From JBKQVT01 sp963727245 (GTDB lineage: Bacteria; Planctomycetota; Planctomycetia; Pirellulales; Thermoguttaceae), in NCBI GenBank assembly GCA_963727245.1, contig CAVSFO010000011.1:224658-288657 (forward strand): a stretch of DNA of 64,000 bases, written 5' to 3'. Below the pieces are notes generated by a model. The model saw only the letters and a list, made by a program, of their open reading frames with translations. It was not told the origin of the DNA and made no database searches. The position numbers and the translations under genes were made by a program. Position 1 is the first letter of the stretch, and every line of letters begins with the position of its first letter. This document shows, one piece after another, positions 11,331 through 21,900 of this stretch.

Positions 11331-12672
11331 GCGCAGACGGGCACGGACAGCGAGAACGGCCGCGAGGCCGGCCCGCCGGTCGTCGTGCCGGAGGACGCCA
11401 TCATCCGGCCCTACGAACCCCAGCCCGACGGCGGCATTTATGGCGCCGATCGGCTCCTGGTGCCCTACGAGCGGTACGTCGAGCTGTGGAACCGGGCGCA
11501 TCCGGACAAGAAGTTGGAAACGCCCGCGGCCCCGCTGCCTTACGCCCTGGCGGGCGCGTCGTACCAGACCACCTTGGCGGGCGACGAGTATCTGCTGCTT
11601 TCCGGCCGCCTCAACATCGACGTTTATGCCAACGGCTACGTGACCGTTCCTTTGCGGCTGCACGGCGGAGTGTTGGCCCGGGCGGAACTCGACGACAAAG
11701 CGGCCCGGCTGCGGCTGTCCGGCTTCACGGCCGCAAACAGCTTAACCCCCAACGCCCCGGCCGTTGCCCCGAGCAATCCCTTTGACCCGGTCGAGGCGTT
11801 CAAGCAGCCGGCCGCGGCGCGGCTGCCCAACGACGCCCTGGTGCTGCTCTACGTCGAGGGGAAGGGGCGGCACGTGCTCGAGATCGAAGTGCGCGTACCG
11901 TTGCGGCGTCAAGGCGGCTGGCGGGTGGCCGAGGCCACGCTGCCGGCGGCCCCGGCCAGCACCCTGGCCGTCAAGGTCCCGGCCGGGCAGACCGAAGTCC
12001 GCCTCAGCCAGGTCCCCGATCGCCGCAATTATGACACCGGCAAGGACGGCCAGACGATCGACACGACCCTGGGCGACGGCGGCGAGCTGGCCTTGCAGTG
12101 GCGGCCCAAGGTGGCGGAAGCCCAGGTCGATCGCGGCCTGACCGCCCAATGCGCCGCCGTGGTGGACGTGGAGGAGGACGGTCTGCGGGCGGTCTGGGAC
12201 ATGACGCTGGAGTTCCGCCGCAACCAGCGCGAGCAGTTCCAATTCAGCGTGCCCAAGGATTTTCTGATCGAGAAGGTCACGGGCGGCAACGTCCGCGGCT
12301 GGGAAGTCCGCAAGGCCGCTGCGGGCGGCAAGGAGCAGACCGTCGAGGTGACGCTCCTCAAGGCGGCCAAAGACAGCCAACAGATCGCCTTGCACCTGTG
12401 GCGAGGCGGCGCCGTGGGGCAGAACGAACTGGCCGAGTTCGACCTGCCCTTGGTCCAGCCCACGGGCGCCGTCCAGGCCAGCGGCGAGCTGACCATCCGC
12501 CGCAGTCCGCTCCTGGACGTGCAGACGGTGGTCCACCGCGGCGTGACGCGGATTGACCTGCCGGAGGCGGCCGCCGCAGTGTCCGGCCGCGAAAGCGGCG
12601 ATGAAAGCCCGTTGGGCATCAGCCCGTACCAGGCCTATCGTTTCGCCACGATGCCGTTTGGCCTGCGGCTGC
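10922..12672 (+). CDS. End of STN-like array and N-terminal half of third giant envelope protein
   Basis: Picks up the last helix of repeat 8 (QTQQVQEEVAALL), a Gly-rich tail, MFRCDPM and a third signal-peptide-like segment starting MTIRRRTRKIR at 11229 and ending with an ASAQT site near 11340. What follows is the mature N-terminus of a second giant protein, with LLVPYERYVELWNRAHPDKK and a LSGRLNIDVYANGYVTVPL module. It is paralogous to the 1610 gene, where the equivalent order is VLLSREQYDEL then GTLAIDVLEKGLQALPLDL. The real gene start may therefore be 11229, but no clear ribosome site precedes it and no stop separates it from the array. The homologous frame shifts near 12672. Confidence 0.55.
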
Positions 12673-14507
12673 GCCGAGCCGCTGGTCGCCAAGACGACGG
12701 CCGACGTGCAAACGCTGTTGAAATTCACCGAGTACCGGCCGACGCTGGAGGTCCGCGCGCTGGTGCACGTGCAGGACCGGCCCATCTTCCGCGTCGAGAT
12801 GCTGTTGCCCGACGACCTCAAGGTCCACCAGGTGTCGGCCCCGGGCGACTTCCAATGGGCCCTGACCGAGCGCCAGGGGCATCCGCTCTTGACCGTGTAT
12901 TTCACCGCCGGCCAGTCGGGCGACGTGCCGGTGGTGGTGCAGGGCACGCTGGGCGGCGCGGGCAAGATCGCTTCGCTGCCGCTGCCGGCGATCGAGGTCT
13001 GCGGCGTGGAGCGGCAGTCGGGCGACATCGCGGTGCAGGCCGATCCGGCCTTCGACGTCGAGCACGGGCCGTTGCAAGATTGCCAGGAAGCGGAGCTGGC
13101 GCAGGTCTCCGCGTGGCTGAATCCCGAGCAGCGGCAGTTGACCCAGTTGGCCCTGCACTATGTCCGGCCCGGCTACGGAGGCACGCTGCGGCTGGCCGCC
13201 CGCACCCCCGACGTGAGCTGCGACACGACCAGCAGGGTCCGCGTCGGCGACCGGAAGATCGAGGAGACGGTGGTGCTGACGTTCACGGTCGGCCGCGCGG
13301 GCATCCGCAAGCTCTCCTTCCAGTTGCCCGCGTCCATGGCCGAGGCGCGGATCAGCGCTCCCATGCTGCGGTGGAAGACCGTCGAGCCGATCGAGAGGCC
13401 GGCCGACGAGTCGACCGACAATGCGGGCGGCAAGCCGGTCGAGAAGGCGGTTCGCGTCCGCGTCGAGTTGCAGGATGAGCGGATGGGCCAAATCCACGTG
13501 CTGGTCGAGAACGACCGGTTGCCGGCCCCGAAGACCGAGTACAGCGTGCCCATCCCGCTGGTCGAGACCGGACGCACCAACCGGCAGTACGTGGCCCTGC
13601 AGAGGGCCGGCCGCGACGAGTTGAAGGTCAAGACGGCCGCCGGCCTCAGCGAACTCGGCCCGCAGGAGGAACAGTGGCGGGCGCTGGAGGCTGTCATCGG
13701 CCGCGGCATCACGCACGCCTACGTGGCCGCGGCTTCCAAGCCGGCACTGACGTTCGAGACCGTCCGCCACGAGGACGTCCAGGTGGTCGGGGCCCGCATC
13801 GGACTGGCCTATACCACGCTGGTGTTGGACGACAACGGGGCCTATCGGGCGGTGACAGCGTTCCGCGTCGATAATGCCACCGAGCAGTTCCTCCAGGTGG
13901 ACCTCCCCGAGAGCGCCGAGCTGTGGTCGGCGGTCGTCGCCGACGAGCCGGTCACGCCGGTGCAAGGCACCGCGGCCAACCCCGGACGGGTCTTGATTCC
14001 GCTGGTGAAGACGGCGGCCGGCGACCTCGACTATGCCGCGGTGCTGGTCTACGGCGGCAAGATGCCGGCGCTGGGACGCTTCAGTTCCGTCAATTTTCCC
14101 CTGCTGCACACCGCGAATATCAACGTCGAGCGGAGCGTCGTGCAGTTGCGCTTGCCGGAGAGCTATCGTTGGTTCGACTTCGGCGGCACGGCGGAAATGG
14201 CCGACGAGGCCGGCGTGGCGGTCAACAGGCTTTCCTACCAGGCCGGCCAGGTCGAGCGGCTGATGGAAGTCCTCCATCAATCGGATCCCCATGCCCAAGC
14301 CCGCGCCATGAAAGCAATCGGCGAAAGCCTTCACAATTTCCACAGCACGACCGACTTTTCCCGCATCCAATCCGGGAAACCCCGCGCGGAACTGGAGAGG
14401 GTGAACAGCTTGCTCGAAAAGGCCAATAGGGAACTGGGCGAAGGGCAAAAACAGACCGACCTCAACGGAGGCGGGAACGTCGATATCGGCTCGCTCGAGT
14501 CGGCGCG
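12672..14507 (+). CDS. Third giant envelope protein, central segment
   Basis: Continuation after the shift near 12672: EPLVAKTTADVQTLLKFTEY, then several beta-rich modules, including RVDNATEQFLQVDLPESAEL at about 13865-13925 and a VERSVVQLRLPESYRWFDF stretch. The C-terminal part has a charged helical region (LERVNSLLEKANRELGEGQK, about 14390-14450) that could form a short coiled coil. No catalytic residues or named domain are recognised. It matches the central parts of the two upstream proteins, so the region holds at least three members of one family. The frame changes again near 14507, and the old frame becomes Ser/Arg-rich to 14718. Confidence 0.55.
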
Positions 14508-15350
14508 GGCGGCAAGTCGGAGCGCGTCCACGGCGTGGTGCATCAACTGGGAAACAACTGGACGAGCATCGAGGCAGCCCAGCCCTCCTCGCAGCAAGGC
14601 AATAACGCTCAGGGCCAATTCAATCCCGGCTGGTTCAAAGGGAAGGGATTCAACGAGAACAATGACGCAGGTCGGCAGGGCGCCTTCGGCGGTCAGGGCG
14701 GCTTCGGCGGCGGCATGAACGGCTCCGGCGATGGCAGCGGTTCCGGCGAAGGCGGCGGCAAAGGCAAGGACATATCCAAGAGCGGCGGCTTCGGCGGGGG
14801 CATGGGCGGGGGATTCTTCAACCTCCAGGAGGAAGTCCCCGGGGTGACGTTGCCGCCGCCGCCCGCCGTCCCGGAGGTCCAGCCATCCAGCCCCGACCAG
14901 CCGAACCCCGACGCCACGCCGCCGGTGGTTCAGTCCGAGACCATCCAAGCCGCCACGCCGTCGCCGGCTCAAGCGGCGGGCCTGGCGAGCCTCGATTTCC
15001 AACTGCCCGAGCGCGGCCGGGTCTATTACTTCCTTACGCCGCGCGGGGAGGTTTCGATTACGGCCCAGGCCGTCTCCGGCGACCTCTTGAACAAATTGAT
15101 CTACCTGGCCGTGGCGCTGGCGGTGATCGTTGTGATCTCCGCCGCCCTGCGTGCCGCCGGCGGCGGACACCTGGCCTGGCTGACCGGCCCGCGAGCCAAC
15201 GTGCTGATGATCTGCCTCGGTGCGCTGGCGATGTTCACCGGCATCCTGCCGCTTGCCGGGGCGGTGATTTTCCTGATCGGGCTGATATTGCCGGTTCGCC
15301 GCGCCACGCTCCGCGCCGGCAAGGCGCGGGCGGCCGCGGCGGCAAAATGA
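14507..15350 (+). CDS. Third giant envelope protein, C-terminal Gly-rich linker and membrane anchor
   Basis: Continues with GKSERVHGVVHQLGNNW, then a Gly/Ser/Asn-rich linker (about 14600-14820, GGFGGGM-type repeats), a Pro-rich stretch, a short beta segment and two or three hydrophobic helices (about 15085-15320) before a natural stop at 15350. This is the most complete C-terminus of the three giant proteins here and shows the family's end: a membrane anchor with a basic tail on the inside. Only this last segment has an ordinary terminator codon in frame. A gene caller would probably start it at 14535, which is internal. Confidence 0.6.
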
Positions 15351-15396
15351 GGAGAAGGGGCCGGGGGCCAGGGACCGGGGGCCAGGGGGCAGCACC

Positions 15397-15471
15397 GTAG
15401 GTCAGGCACGCTGTGCCTGACACCCCGTCTCCCGATTCTCCCAATTCCGTCAGGCACGGCGTGCCTGACCT
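15397..15471. repeat. Composite palindrome, GTAGGTCAGGCAC family
   Basis: Two imperfect palindromes in opposite orientation: GTAGGTCAGGCAC..GTGCCTGAC, then GTCAGGCAC..GTGCCTGACCT. The same family occurs at 26984-27053 and 45291-45413. A short run of GGGACCGGGGGCCAGGG-type sequence precedes it (15358-15390), also seen at 56605-56680 and 63825-63850. Confidence 0.8.
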
Positions 15472-15490
15472 ATCGACTACGTCCGCGGCA

Positions 15491-15853
15491 TCACGACTTG
15501 GATTTGGCCGCTTCGGTAATCCAGGGCGGGACGGGAAACGGCAGGACCGTCGCCGCCAACATGAGTGCTCCCAGCGTGATGACCAGCGAAGGCACCTCGG
15601 TATCCACGCTGATGTGTCCGGTCTGTCGCAAGAGGGAGAAGATGGTCGCCGCGATCAGCAGCGGCCCGACGACAATCGTCACCTTGTCGACGCCGCCGAC
15701 CAGGGGAATCAGGACCCCGGTGACGCCCAGGCCCAGGATCCAGACCCAATTGACCCCGGGAACGACGTTGCGTGTTGTGAGCAGCCAGCCAAGGCCTAAG
15801 GCGATAATCAGGATCGGCGCGGCCAGGCTCTTCGTCTTGCCGGTCGTGTTCAT
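15491..15853 (-). CDS. Small multi-pass membrane protein
   Basis: About 120 residues with four predicted hydrophobic helices (LAAPILIIALGLGWLL, WVWILGLGVTGVLIPLVGG, KVTIVVGPLLIAATIFSLL, VPSLVITLGALMLAATVLP) and a short basic C-terminus. The overall look is similar to LiaF/DUF5668-type membrane domains, but I cannot name a family with confidence. I prefer the ATG at 15853 because a GGAG lies about nine bases upstream; an upstream ATG at 15868 would add five residues. It stands alone between palindrome-filled gaps, convergent with the giant envelope cluster. Function unknown. Confidence 0.65.
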   Translation of the reverse strand: MNTTGKTKSLAAPILIIALGLGWLLTTRNVVPGVNWVWILGLGVTGVLIPLVGGVDKVTIVVGPLLIAATIFSLLRQTGHISVDTEVPSLVITLGALMLAATVLPFPVPPWITEAAKSKS

Positions 15854-15940
15854 ATTTTGTGGCTCCATTTCTGCTGGGGGTCAACCGATCCTCTGCTATC
15901 GAGGCGTGATCCGCGGCCGGATATAACGCTCTCGGCAGTA

Positions 15941-15989
15941 CGCCGCACACGCCGTGTGCGGTGGGATCGGCACACGGCGGGTGCCGCGG
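15941..15989. repeat. Composite palindrome, CACACGCCGTGTGCGG family
   Basis: CCGCACACGCCGTGTGCGG followed by GGCACACGGCGGGTGCCGC. A closely related pair lies at 1721-1763, inside the N-terminal coding region of the giant envelope protein. Confidence 0.75.
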
Positions 15990-16044
15990 TACTTTCCAGA
16001 CCGTGAACGCTTACCGTCGTGTCCAGTTGGTCGTGTCCCCGCCG

Positions 16045-16935
16045 CTACCGCCCGCCCAGGAAGCGAAACAGGGTCGCCCGGTAGAGCCGCGGGTCGTAAT
16101 CGTTCAGCCCCACGTGCGCGGCGCCCTCGAACACGACCAGTTGCGCGTGCGACTCGATCTGCCGGCACATGAGTTTCACCTCGGCCAGCGGGGCGTGGCG
16201 GTCGGCCGAGCCGGCCAGAAACACCACCGGCACGTTTTGGGGAATCCTGGCCAACTGGTCGATGGGCGAGATCCGATCGGGATCGACCGGCAGGAACACC
16301 GGCGCCCACAGCCGCAGGCCGAGATAGGCCGCCCAATCCAAACCCGGCGGCAGGAAGTGTTGCAGCCGGTTCCACACGGCGCTTTTGAGGTCCTTGTAGG
16401 GCTGCTCCAGGAAATAGCCGGCAACCGAGCCGTCCAGCTCGCCGGCCGCGAAGATGGCCGCCGCGGCGCCCAGCGAGCGGCCCACGATGTAGACCGGCTG
16501 CCCGGGGCACTCCCGCCGCAGGAAGGCCACGGCCGCCGCCACGTCGTGCCGGGCGCTCCAGCCGATGTCGTTGACCTGGCCGCTGGAGTCGCCGTGGGCG
16601 CGGAGGCTGATCGCCAGCACGGTATAGTGAGCCTCGGCCAGCAACTGCATCACCGGCAGCATCTGGCCGCGCGAGGCGTTGTTGCCGTGCACCAACAGCA
16701 CGCAGCCCTTCTGCCGGTCGCCGCGCACCAGCCAGGCGCCGAGCTGCTGGCCGTCGGACGTCTTCAAATGCTGCTGTTCCACCTTGGCCCAGGCGACCTG
16801 CGGCGGCGGCTCGGGGAACGGCGGGCGGCTGCGTCTTGTAAACCGCCAGGCGACCAAGGCCGTGGAGCCGAGCCACAGGATCAGCCCGGCCAGGGCCACG
16901 ATGGCCAGCAATCTTCGTCGCTTGGATTTCAGCAT
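16045..16935 (-). CDS. Alpha/beta hydrolase, membrane-anchored
   Basis: About 297 residues. A basic N-terminus and one transmembrane helix (residues about 8-32) put the catalytic domain outside the cytoplasm. The fold motifs are visible: VLLVHGNNASRG (oxyanion region), a nucleophile elbow IVGRSLGAAAA with the central Ser, a SADRHAPLAE stretch for the acidic residue, and GAAHVGLND for the catalytic His. The family includes esterases, lipases and peptidases; the substrate cannot be read. Start chosen at the Met before LKSKRRR because it begins a typical signal anchor and a GGGAA lies upstream; an upstream in-frame Met at 16977 is unlikely. It stands alone, with repeats on either side. Confidence 0.8.
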   Translation of the reverse strand: MLKSKRRRLLAIVALAGLILWLGSTALVAWRFTRRSRPPFPEPPPQVAWAKVEQQHLKTSDGQQLGAWLVRGDRQKGCVLLVHGNNASRGQMLPVMQLLAEAHYTVLAISLRAHGDSSGQVNDIGWSARHDVAAAVAFLRRECPGQPVYIVGRSLGAAAAIFAAGELDGSVAGYFLEQPYKDLKSAVWNRLQHFLPPGLDWAAYLGLRLWAPVFLPVDPDRISPIDQLARIPQNVPVVFLAGSADRHAPLAEVKLMCRQIESHAQLVVFEGAAHVGLNDYDPRLYRATLFRFLGGR

Positions 16936-17209
16936 GGGTTTCCCTGACCGTTTACGAGGCCCGGCAGCACCACACAAGAAGCAAAGCTCGCGCAGAGGCG
17001 CAGAGACGCGGGGAGAACCGCGGCGTTAGGCCCCTTCGAGGCTGTTCACTTTATATGTGACGGAATGTTTCATAAGTACGTCGCCAACGTTCAGCGTGTG
17101 GCTTGGTTTGCGCGTGCGTCCCTTATCCCTCCTCCTCAGCGCCTCAGCGTCTCCGCGCGAGACCTTCTTATCGCGCCGCAGGATCGAGCCCGACCTCCGC
17201 CCGGCCGTT

Positions 17210-17989
17210 TCAACGCGCGGGGCTGGGCGCGGGAGGTCGCGGCAGGAATTTCTGCGGGGCCTCTTTGACCGCCGCAATGCAGTTGTCCGCAGCAACATAC
17301 AGCGGATAATCGCCGAGGTAAAGCTTCACGACCGGCCCCCGGCTCCCCAGCACGGCGCCGCTGACCGGACAGACCCGCTGGCGGGCGACGCCGTCGCGGT
17401 CGGCGTCGGTCACGAGCACCTTGGACACGTAGGGGCGGCTGCTGAAACGCGGATAGTACGGACTGAACGTCGCCGTCGCCGTGCGGCCCGACAGGCCGGA
17501 AAACTCCAGCGTAATGCTCGTCTCCTTGTCCTGCAACGGCCTGATGTCGAAGCGGGCCATCACGTAGTCCTGCTCGGGCGAGCCCGGCGGCATGGCCACA
17601 TACTGGAAGGGAACCTGTCGCGGGACATTTTCCTTCGGCAGTTGCAACGTCATCTGGGCGTGTACGTCCCGGGCCGTCAGGGGCTTCACGTTGTTATCGA
17701 ACAGGTAGACGCGGGTCTGCAACGGCATGTACACGATCTCGTAGTAGTTCGTCTCGCTCGAAACGTACTCGCCGCCGTGGGGCGTGGGGCCGTCCTGGGT
17801 GGGCAGCGGCGTGTAGGCGGGAGTGGAATCGGCGGCGGCCGCATGTCGGCTTTCCGGATTGCGCGGCCCCTGTCCGCCCATGCGGCCCTGGCCCCAGGCC
17901 GTGGACTGGCAGAGAATCCCTGCACCGGCGGCAACGCCGACCGCGATGACCCAAGCCTTTGCACCGGGGACGAACCGCTCCGCAGCCAT
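17210..17989 (-). CDS. Exported protein with degenerate YHS-like C-terminal domain
   Basis: 259 residues. ATG at 17989 follows AAAGGAG at good spacing. An N-terminal signal peptide is followed by a Gly/Pro-rich linker and a beta-rich middle (NNVKPLTARDVHAQMTL and onward). The C-terminus carries CPVSGAVLGS, VKLYLGDYPLYV and DNCIAAVKEAP, which matches the plan of YHS/heavy-metal-binding domains found on planctomycete exported proteins. In those, CxVSG and a later CCxGC-type site are usual; here only the last Cys of the second site remains, so metal binding may be lost. Role unknown; extracytoplasmic metal sensing or storage is possible. An upstream extension to 18064 would read into a palindromic repeat and is rejected. 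Confidence 0.7.
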   Translation of the reverse strand: MAAERFVPGAKAWVIAVGVAAGAGILCQSTAWGQGRMGGQGPRNPESRHAAAADSTPAYTPLPTQDGPTPHGGEYVSSETNYYEIVYMPLQTRVYLFDNNVKPLTARDVHAQMTLQLPKENVPRQVPFQYVAMPPGSPEQDYVMARFDIRPLQDKETSITLEFSGLSGRTATATFSPYYPRFSSRPYVSKVLVTDADRDGVARQRVCPVSGAVLGSRGPVVKLYLGDYPLYVAADNCIAAVKEAPQKFLPRPPAPSPAR

Positions 17990-18012
17990 CGCAACGTCTC
18001 CTTTGGACAACT

Positions 18013-18719
18013 TGTAGGGTGGGTCGAGCGGAATCGTGCGAAGCGCGGTCGCGAGCCCCACCACAATCCGCGAGAAACCGATGGTGGGGCTCGCTGCGCT
18101 CGACCCACCCTACACTCTTGACTGTCCGACCTGTGAACGGTTACTTTGCAAAATTGCGGAGCGGTAGAATACCGCAGATGCCGTCCGATTTGAATCGCAA
18201 AATAGCGGCCGGGCATTTTCCGTAAAACGGGGCGGCTGCTAGCAGCGCCAGCAGGAAGTTCAATGCGTTGGGGGCAAACGGTTTATGGCGACCGCTGTCC
18301 TCCGGGAACCGTTCACGGTTCGGAGAATGAAGAGAGAGACCGCGGATACACGCGGATGAACGCAGATTATTCAATACATCCCGATCGGCGTCTGTCCGCG
18401 TCCATCTGCGGCCTTTTCCTTGGCATGAAACGCGGACATCAGCGATTTCCCCGATCATCGGCGTTGGCGTCGGCCACAACCTCCATTCTACCAGTATCAG
18501 CGTTGTCCGGTTTTCATCTCCGGGCAGGCCGGTACCAACGTGCCCCACGGGGGCTTCGCAGCCAGCCCGGGGTTGCCGCGCAGCGGCTACCCCGGGTCTC
18601 GGGCGCGAGGATGCCCAAAACCCCAAGGGGGTTTCGTAATCGCCGGTGCAACCCCTGCGGGGTTGAAAACGACGGCGGCCCGCCAACCCGGGGTAGCCGC
18701 TGCGCGGCAACCCCGGGCT
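18013..18719. repeat. Gene-free stretch with two composite palindromes
   Basis: The 17990-18975 gap holds no supported gene. 18013-18113 is a composite palindrome (GTAGGGTGGGTCGAGCGG ... CTCGACCCACCCTAC), also at 30457-30559 and in part at 47705-47757. 18564-18719 is another (AGCCCGGGGTTGCCGCG ... CGCGGCAACCCCGGGCT) with inner palindromes, related to 49284-49445. Between them is CGCGGATGAACGCAG/GTCCGCGTCCATCTGCGG-type sequence (18340-18420), again inverted. Confidence 0.7.
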
Positions 18720-18975
18720 TTATTATAACGGCCCCTCTCGGAGCGAGGACACTCCTGGGGGCAACAACTTGGGTGGAAAAACTGGTCATCGACGCTCGCG
18801 TTTGGCCCCCTCCGCCGTCTGGGGAAGCCGGTTGACAACGCCCAGTTTTTCCCTTTCAATAGACCCCGGTGCGGCGTCCCTTGCCTGGCACCTGCGCGGG
18901 GTGGTTCGCCGACGACCTGAAACGCCTAAAAAAGACGCCTGAAAAGAGGCGCCTGAAACAGAAAGGACCAGCCGA

Positions 18976-21900
18976 ATGTTCGCTGCTCGCCGCCGTACAA
19001 GAGTAACTTCATTTCTCAACCGTAACGCTGCCCTCACCCCCTGCCCCTCTCCCGGAAAGGGAGAGGGGAGACGTTCCGCGGCCCTCCGGCGGCGCTGCCG
19101 CAGCGGTATCCTCTTGACGGCCATGATCGCGGGCCTCGGCCTCGCGCAGCGGCTGGCGGCCGATCCGCCGCCGCCGGACGCCCCGGCCCTGGGCCACAGC
19201 CAGGCCGTCACGCTCAAGATCGGCAACGACAAGCTCGTGGTCCAGATCCGCTCCCCACGCATCATCCAGGTGGATTACCTGCGCGGCGGCAAGAGCGACT
19301 GGCCGACCCCCATGGTCGATACGCCGCACCATTGGCGCGGCGACCCGGCGTCCACGATTAGCGGCAACAGCGACCCGGTCGTGCTGAAGACCGCGCTGCT
19401 GGAGGTCCGGCTCAGCCAGAAGCCCTGCCGGCTGACCCTGCTGGATCGCGGCGGGCACCGCGCCCTTTGGGAGCCGGACGAGGGCGGGGTCTTCGTCCAG
19501 GACCCGAAGCTGCCTGGGGCCGACGGCGGAGTGCGATTCCGCCACGCGGCCGGCCAGCGATTCTACGGCATCAAGACCTACTCGATCGACGATTACGACG
19601 CCAAGGAGTCGCCCTGGGTCCAGGGGCCCGACTCGCTGCTTAGAAACGGCAAGGGCATCAAGGACAGCACCTACGAGGCGAACGCCTCGCGGCAAGGCGG
19701 CGCCGGCGCCCCGTTTGTCTGGTCGACGGCCGGCTACGGCCTGCTGGTCGATTCCGACAACGGCTATTTCCGCGTCACCGACGACGCCCTGGAATTCCGC
19801 TACGGCCATCCGCAGGACAAGGTCGACAACGGCCGGCATTACCATCGGCCCAACAGCGTGCAGTATTATCTCATCGTGGGCACGCCCAAGGAGATCATGG
19901 GCGCGGCGATGGAGATCACGGGCCGGGCTCCCATGTTTCCCCGCTGGGCGATGGGCTTCACCAATAGCCAGTGGGGCAGCGACCAGATCGAGTTCTACAA
20001 GATCATCGAGAACTACCGCAGCCGGGACATCCCCATCGACAATTTCACCTTCGACTACGACTGGAAGTCGTGGGGCGAGGACCATTACGGCGAATTCCGC
20101 TGGAACGGCGACAAGTTTCCCGACGCCTACAAGCCGGGCCCGCACGGCGTGGGCACGCTCTTGAAGGACAATGCCCGCCGGCTGGGCGTGGTGATGACGG
20201 GCATTATGAAGCCGCGGATCGTGCTGGCGGTCAATCCCAACGGCGACCAGCCGCGGACCGAGCAGGCCAGGGCGGCGGCGACGTTCGGCTACCCCGGCGT
20301 GGAATGCCACAAGGAGTACCTGCCGCCGTTCCGCTTCATCCGCGAGTTGGATTTTACCAACCCGGCCTGCCGGGCGTGGTTCTGGAAGGCGGTCCGCGAC
20401 CACGGCGCCATCGAGCGGGGCATCGCCGGCTTCTGGAACGACGAGGCCGACTGCACGGCCGTCTTCGATCCGCACAAGGCCGAAATGTTCAACAACTTCG
20501 GCCACTTCCACATGGAACAGTCGCTCTACGAGGGGCAGCGGCCCGAGGGCGCCGATCCCCGCCAGACGCCGCGCGCCTGGTCGATCAGCCGCAACTTCTA
20601 CCTCGGTGCGCAGCGGTTCGCCTACGGCATGTGGTCGGGCGACATCCTGACTGGTTTCGACAGTATGCCGCCGGCAGCCCGTCCGCATGCTCAGCGCCGT
20701 CTCGCTGGGCGAGGCCAAGTGGGGCATGGACTCGGGCGGGTTCGTCGGCGACCCCGACCCGGAAAACTACGCCCGCTGGCTCCAGTTCAGCGCCCTGGTG
20801 CCGATCTTCCGCGTCCATGGCGATCATCGCAAGCAGCGGCAGCCTTGGGCGCTGGATTCGATCATGGCCGAAGAGGTCGCCAAGAATGCCATCCAGTTCC
20901 GCTACCGGCTGGCCCCGTACATCTACGGCTGCGACCGCCAGTGCTACGAGAGCGGCGTCGGGCTGGTGCGGCCGCTCATGATGGAATTTCCGCAGGATGC
21001 CGGCTCGGCCAACGTGACCGACCAGTGGATGTTCGGCGACTGGCTGCTGGCCGCGCCCGTGCTCCGCGAGCAAATCACAGAGGAGGGCAGCCAGTGCCTG
21101 AGCCGGTCGATCTATCTGCCGCCGGGTCAATGGATCGACTACTTCCGCGGCGACCAGCAGGAGGGCGGCCGCAAGATCAAGTACGCGATCAACCCCGGCG
21201 TGTGGACCGACATTCCGCTGTTTGTCCGCCGCGGGGCGGTGATCTTCTCGCAGGACGTGGTGCCCTCGCTGGGCAGTTCCCGTCCCACGACGATTTACGT
21301 CGATGCCTTCCCCGGCGCGACCGAGACCGGGGCCACCTTCTACGACGATGACGGCGCCACCTACGCCTGCGAGGAGGGCGATTATCTGAAGCAGCGGATC
21401 TCGGTGTGCGACCAAGGCCCCTCCGCGTCGCTGACGGTCGCCGCGCGGACCGGCACGTACCAGAGCCCGGTCCGCTCCTATCTCGTCCGGCTGCACGGCC
21501 GGGCCGCTGACCAGATTACCATCGACAACACGGTCCTGCCCTTCGTGGAGGACGCCGCCTTGTTGCTGGACGTCGAGCAGGGCTGGACGGTCACGCGCGA
21601 CGTTTACGGCCCGGCCACGATCATCAAGCTTCCGGCCGGCCGCGACCAGGATCAGCACGTCGTGCTGACCGGCGCCCGGAAGCTGGCCGCCACGGCGGAA
21701 ATCCTCGAGGCCGAGGACGCTTCCCTATCGGGCCCCACGCCCCAAACGCGGGCGCAAGTCAAGACCAAGCGCGCCGGCTTCACCGGCCGCGGTTATGTCG
21801 ACGGCCTGGACCAGATCAAGGCCGGCGTCACCTTCACGCCCAAGGTGCGGTTGCCGGGCTATTACGACGTCACGCTCCGCGCCGCCAATTTGACGGGCAC

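Noticed and set aside
18263..18835. + strand open frame of 190 codons in the gap before GH31
   Set aside because: It is the translation of dispersed palindromes, which also produce similar peptides at other gaps; no ribosome site.
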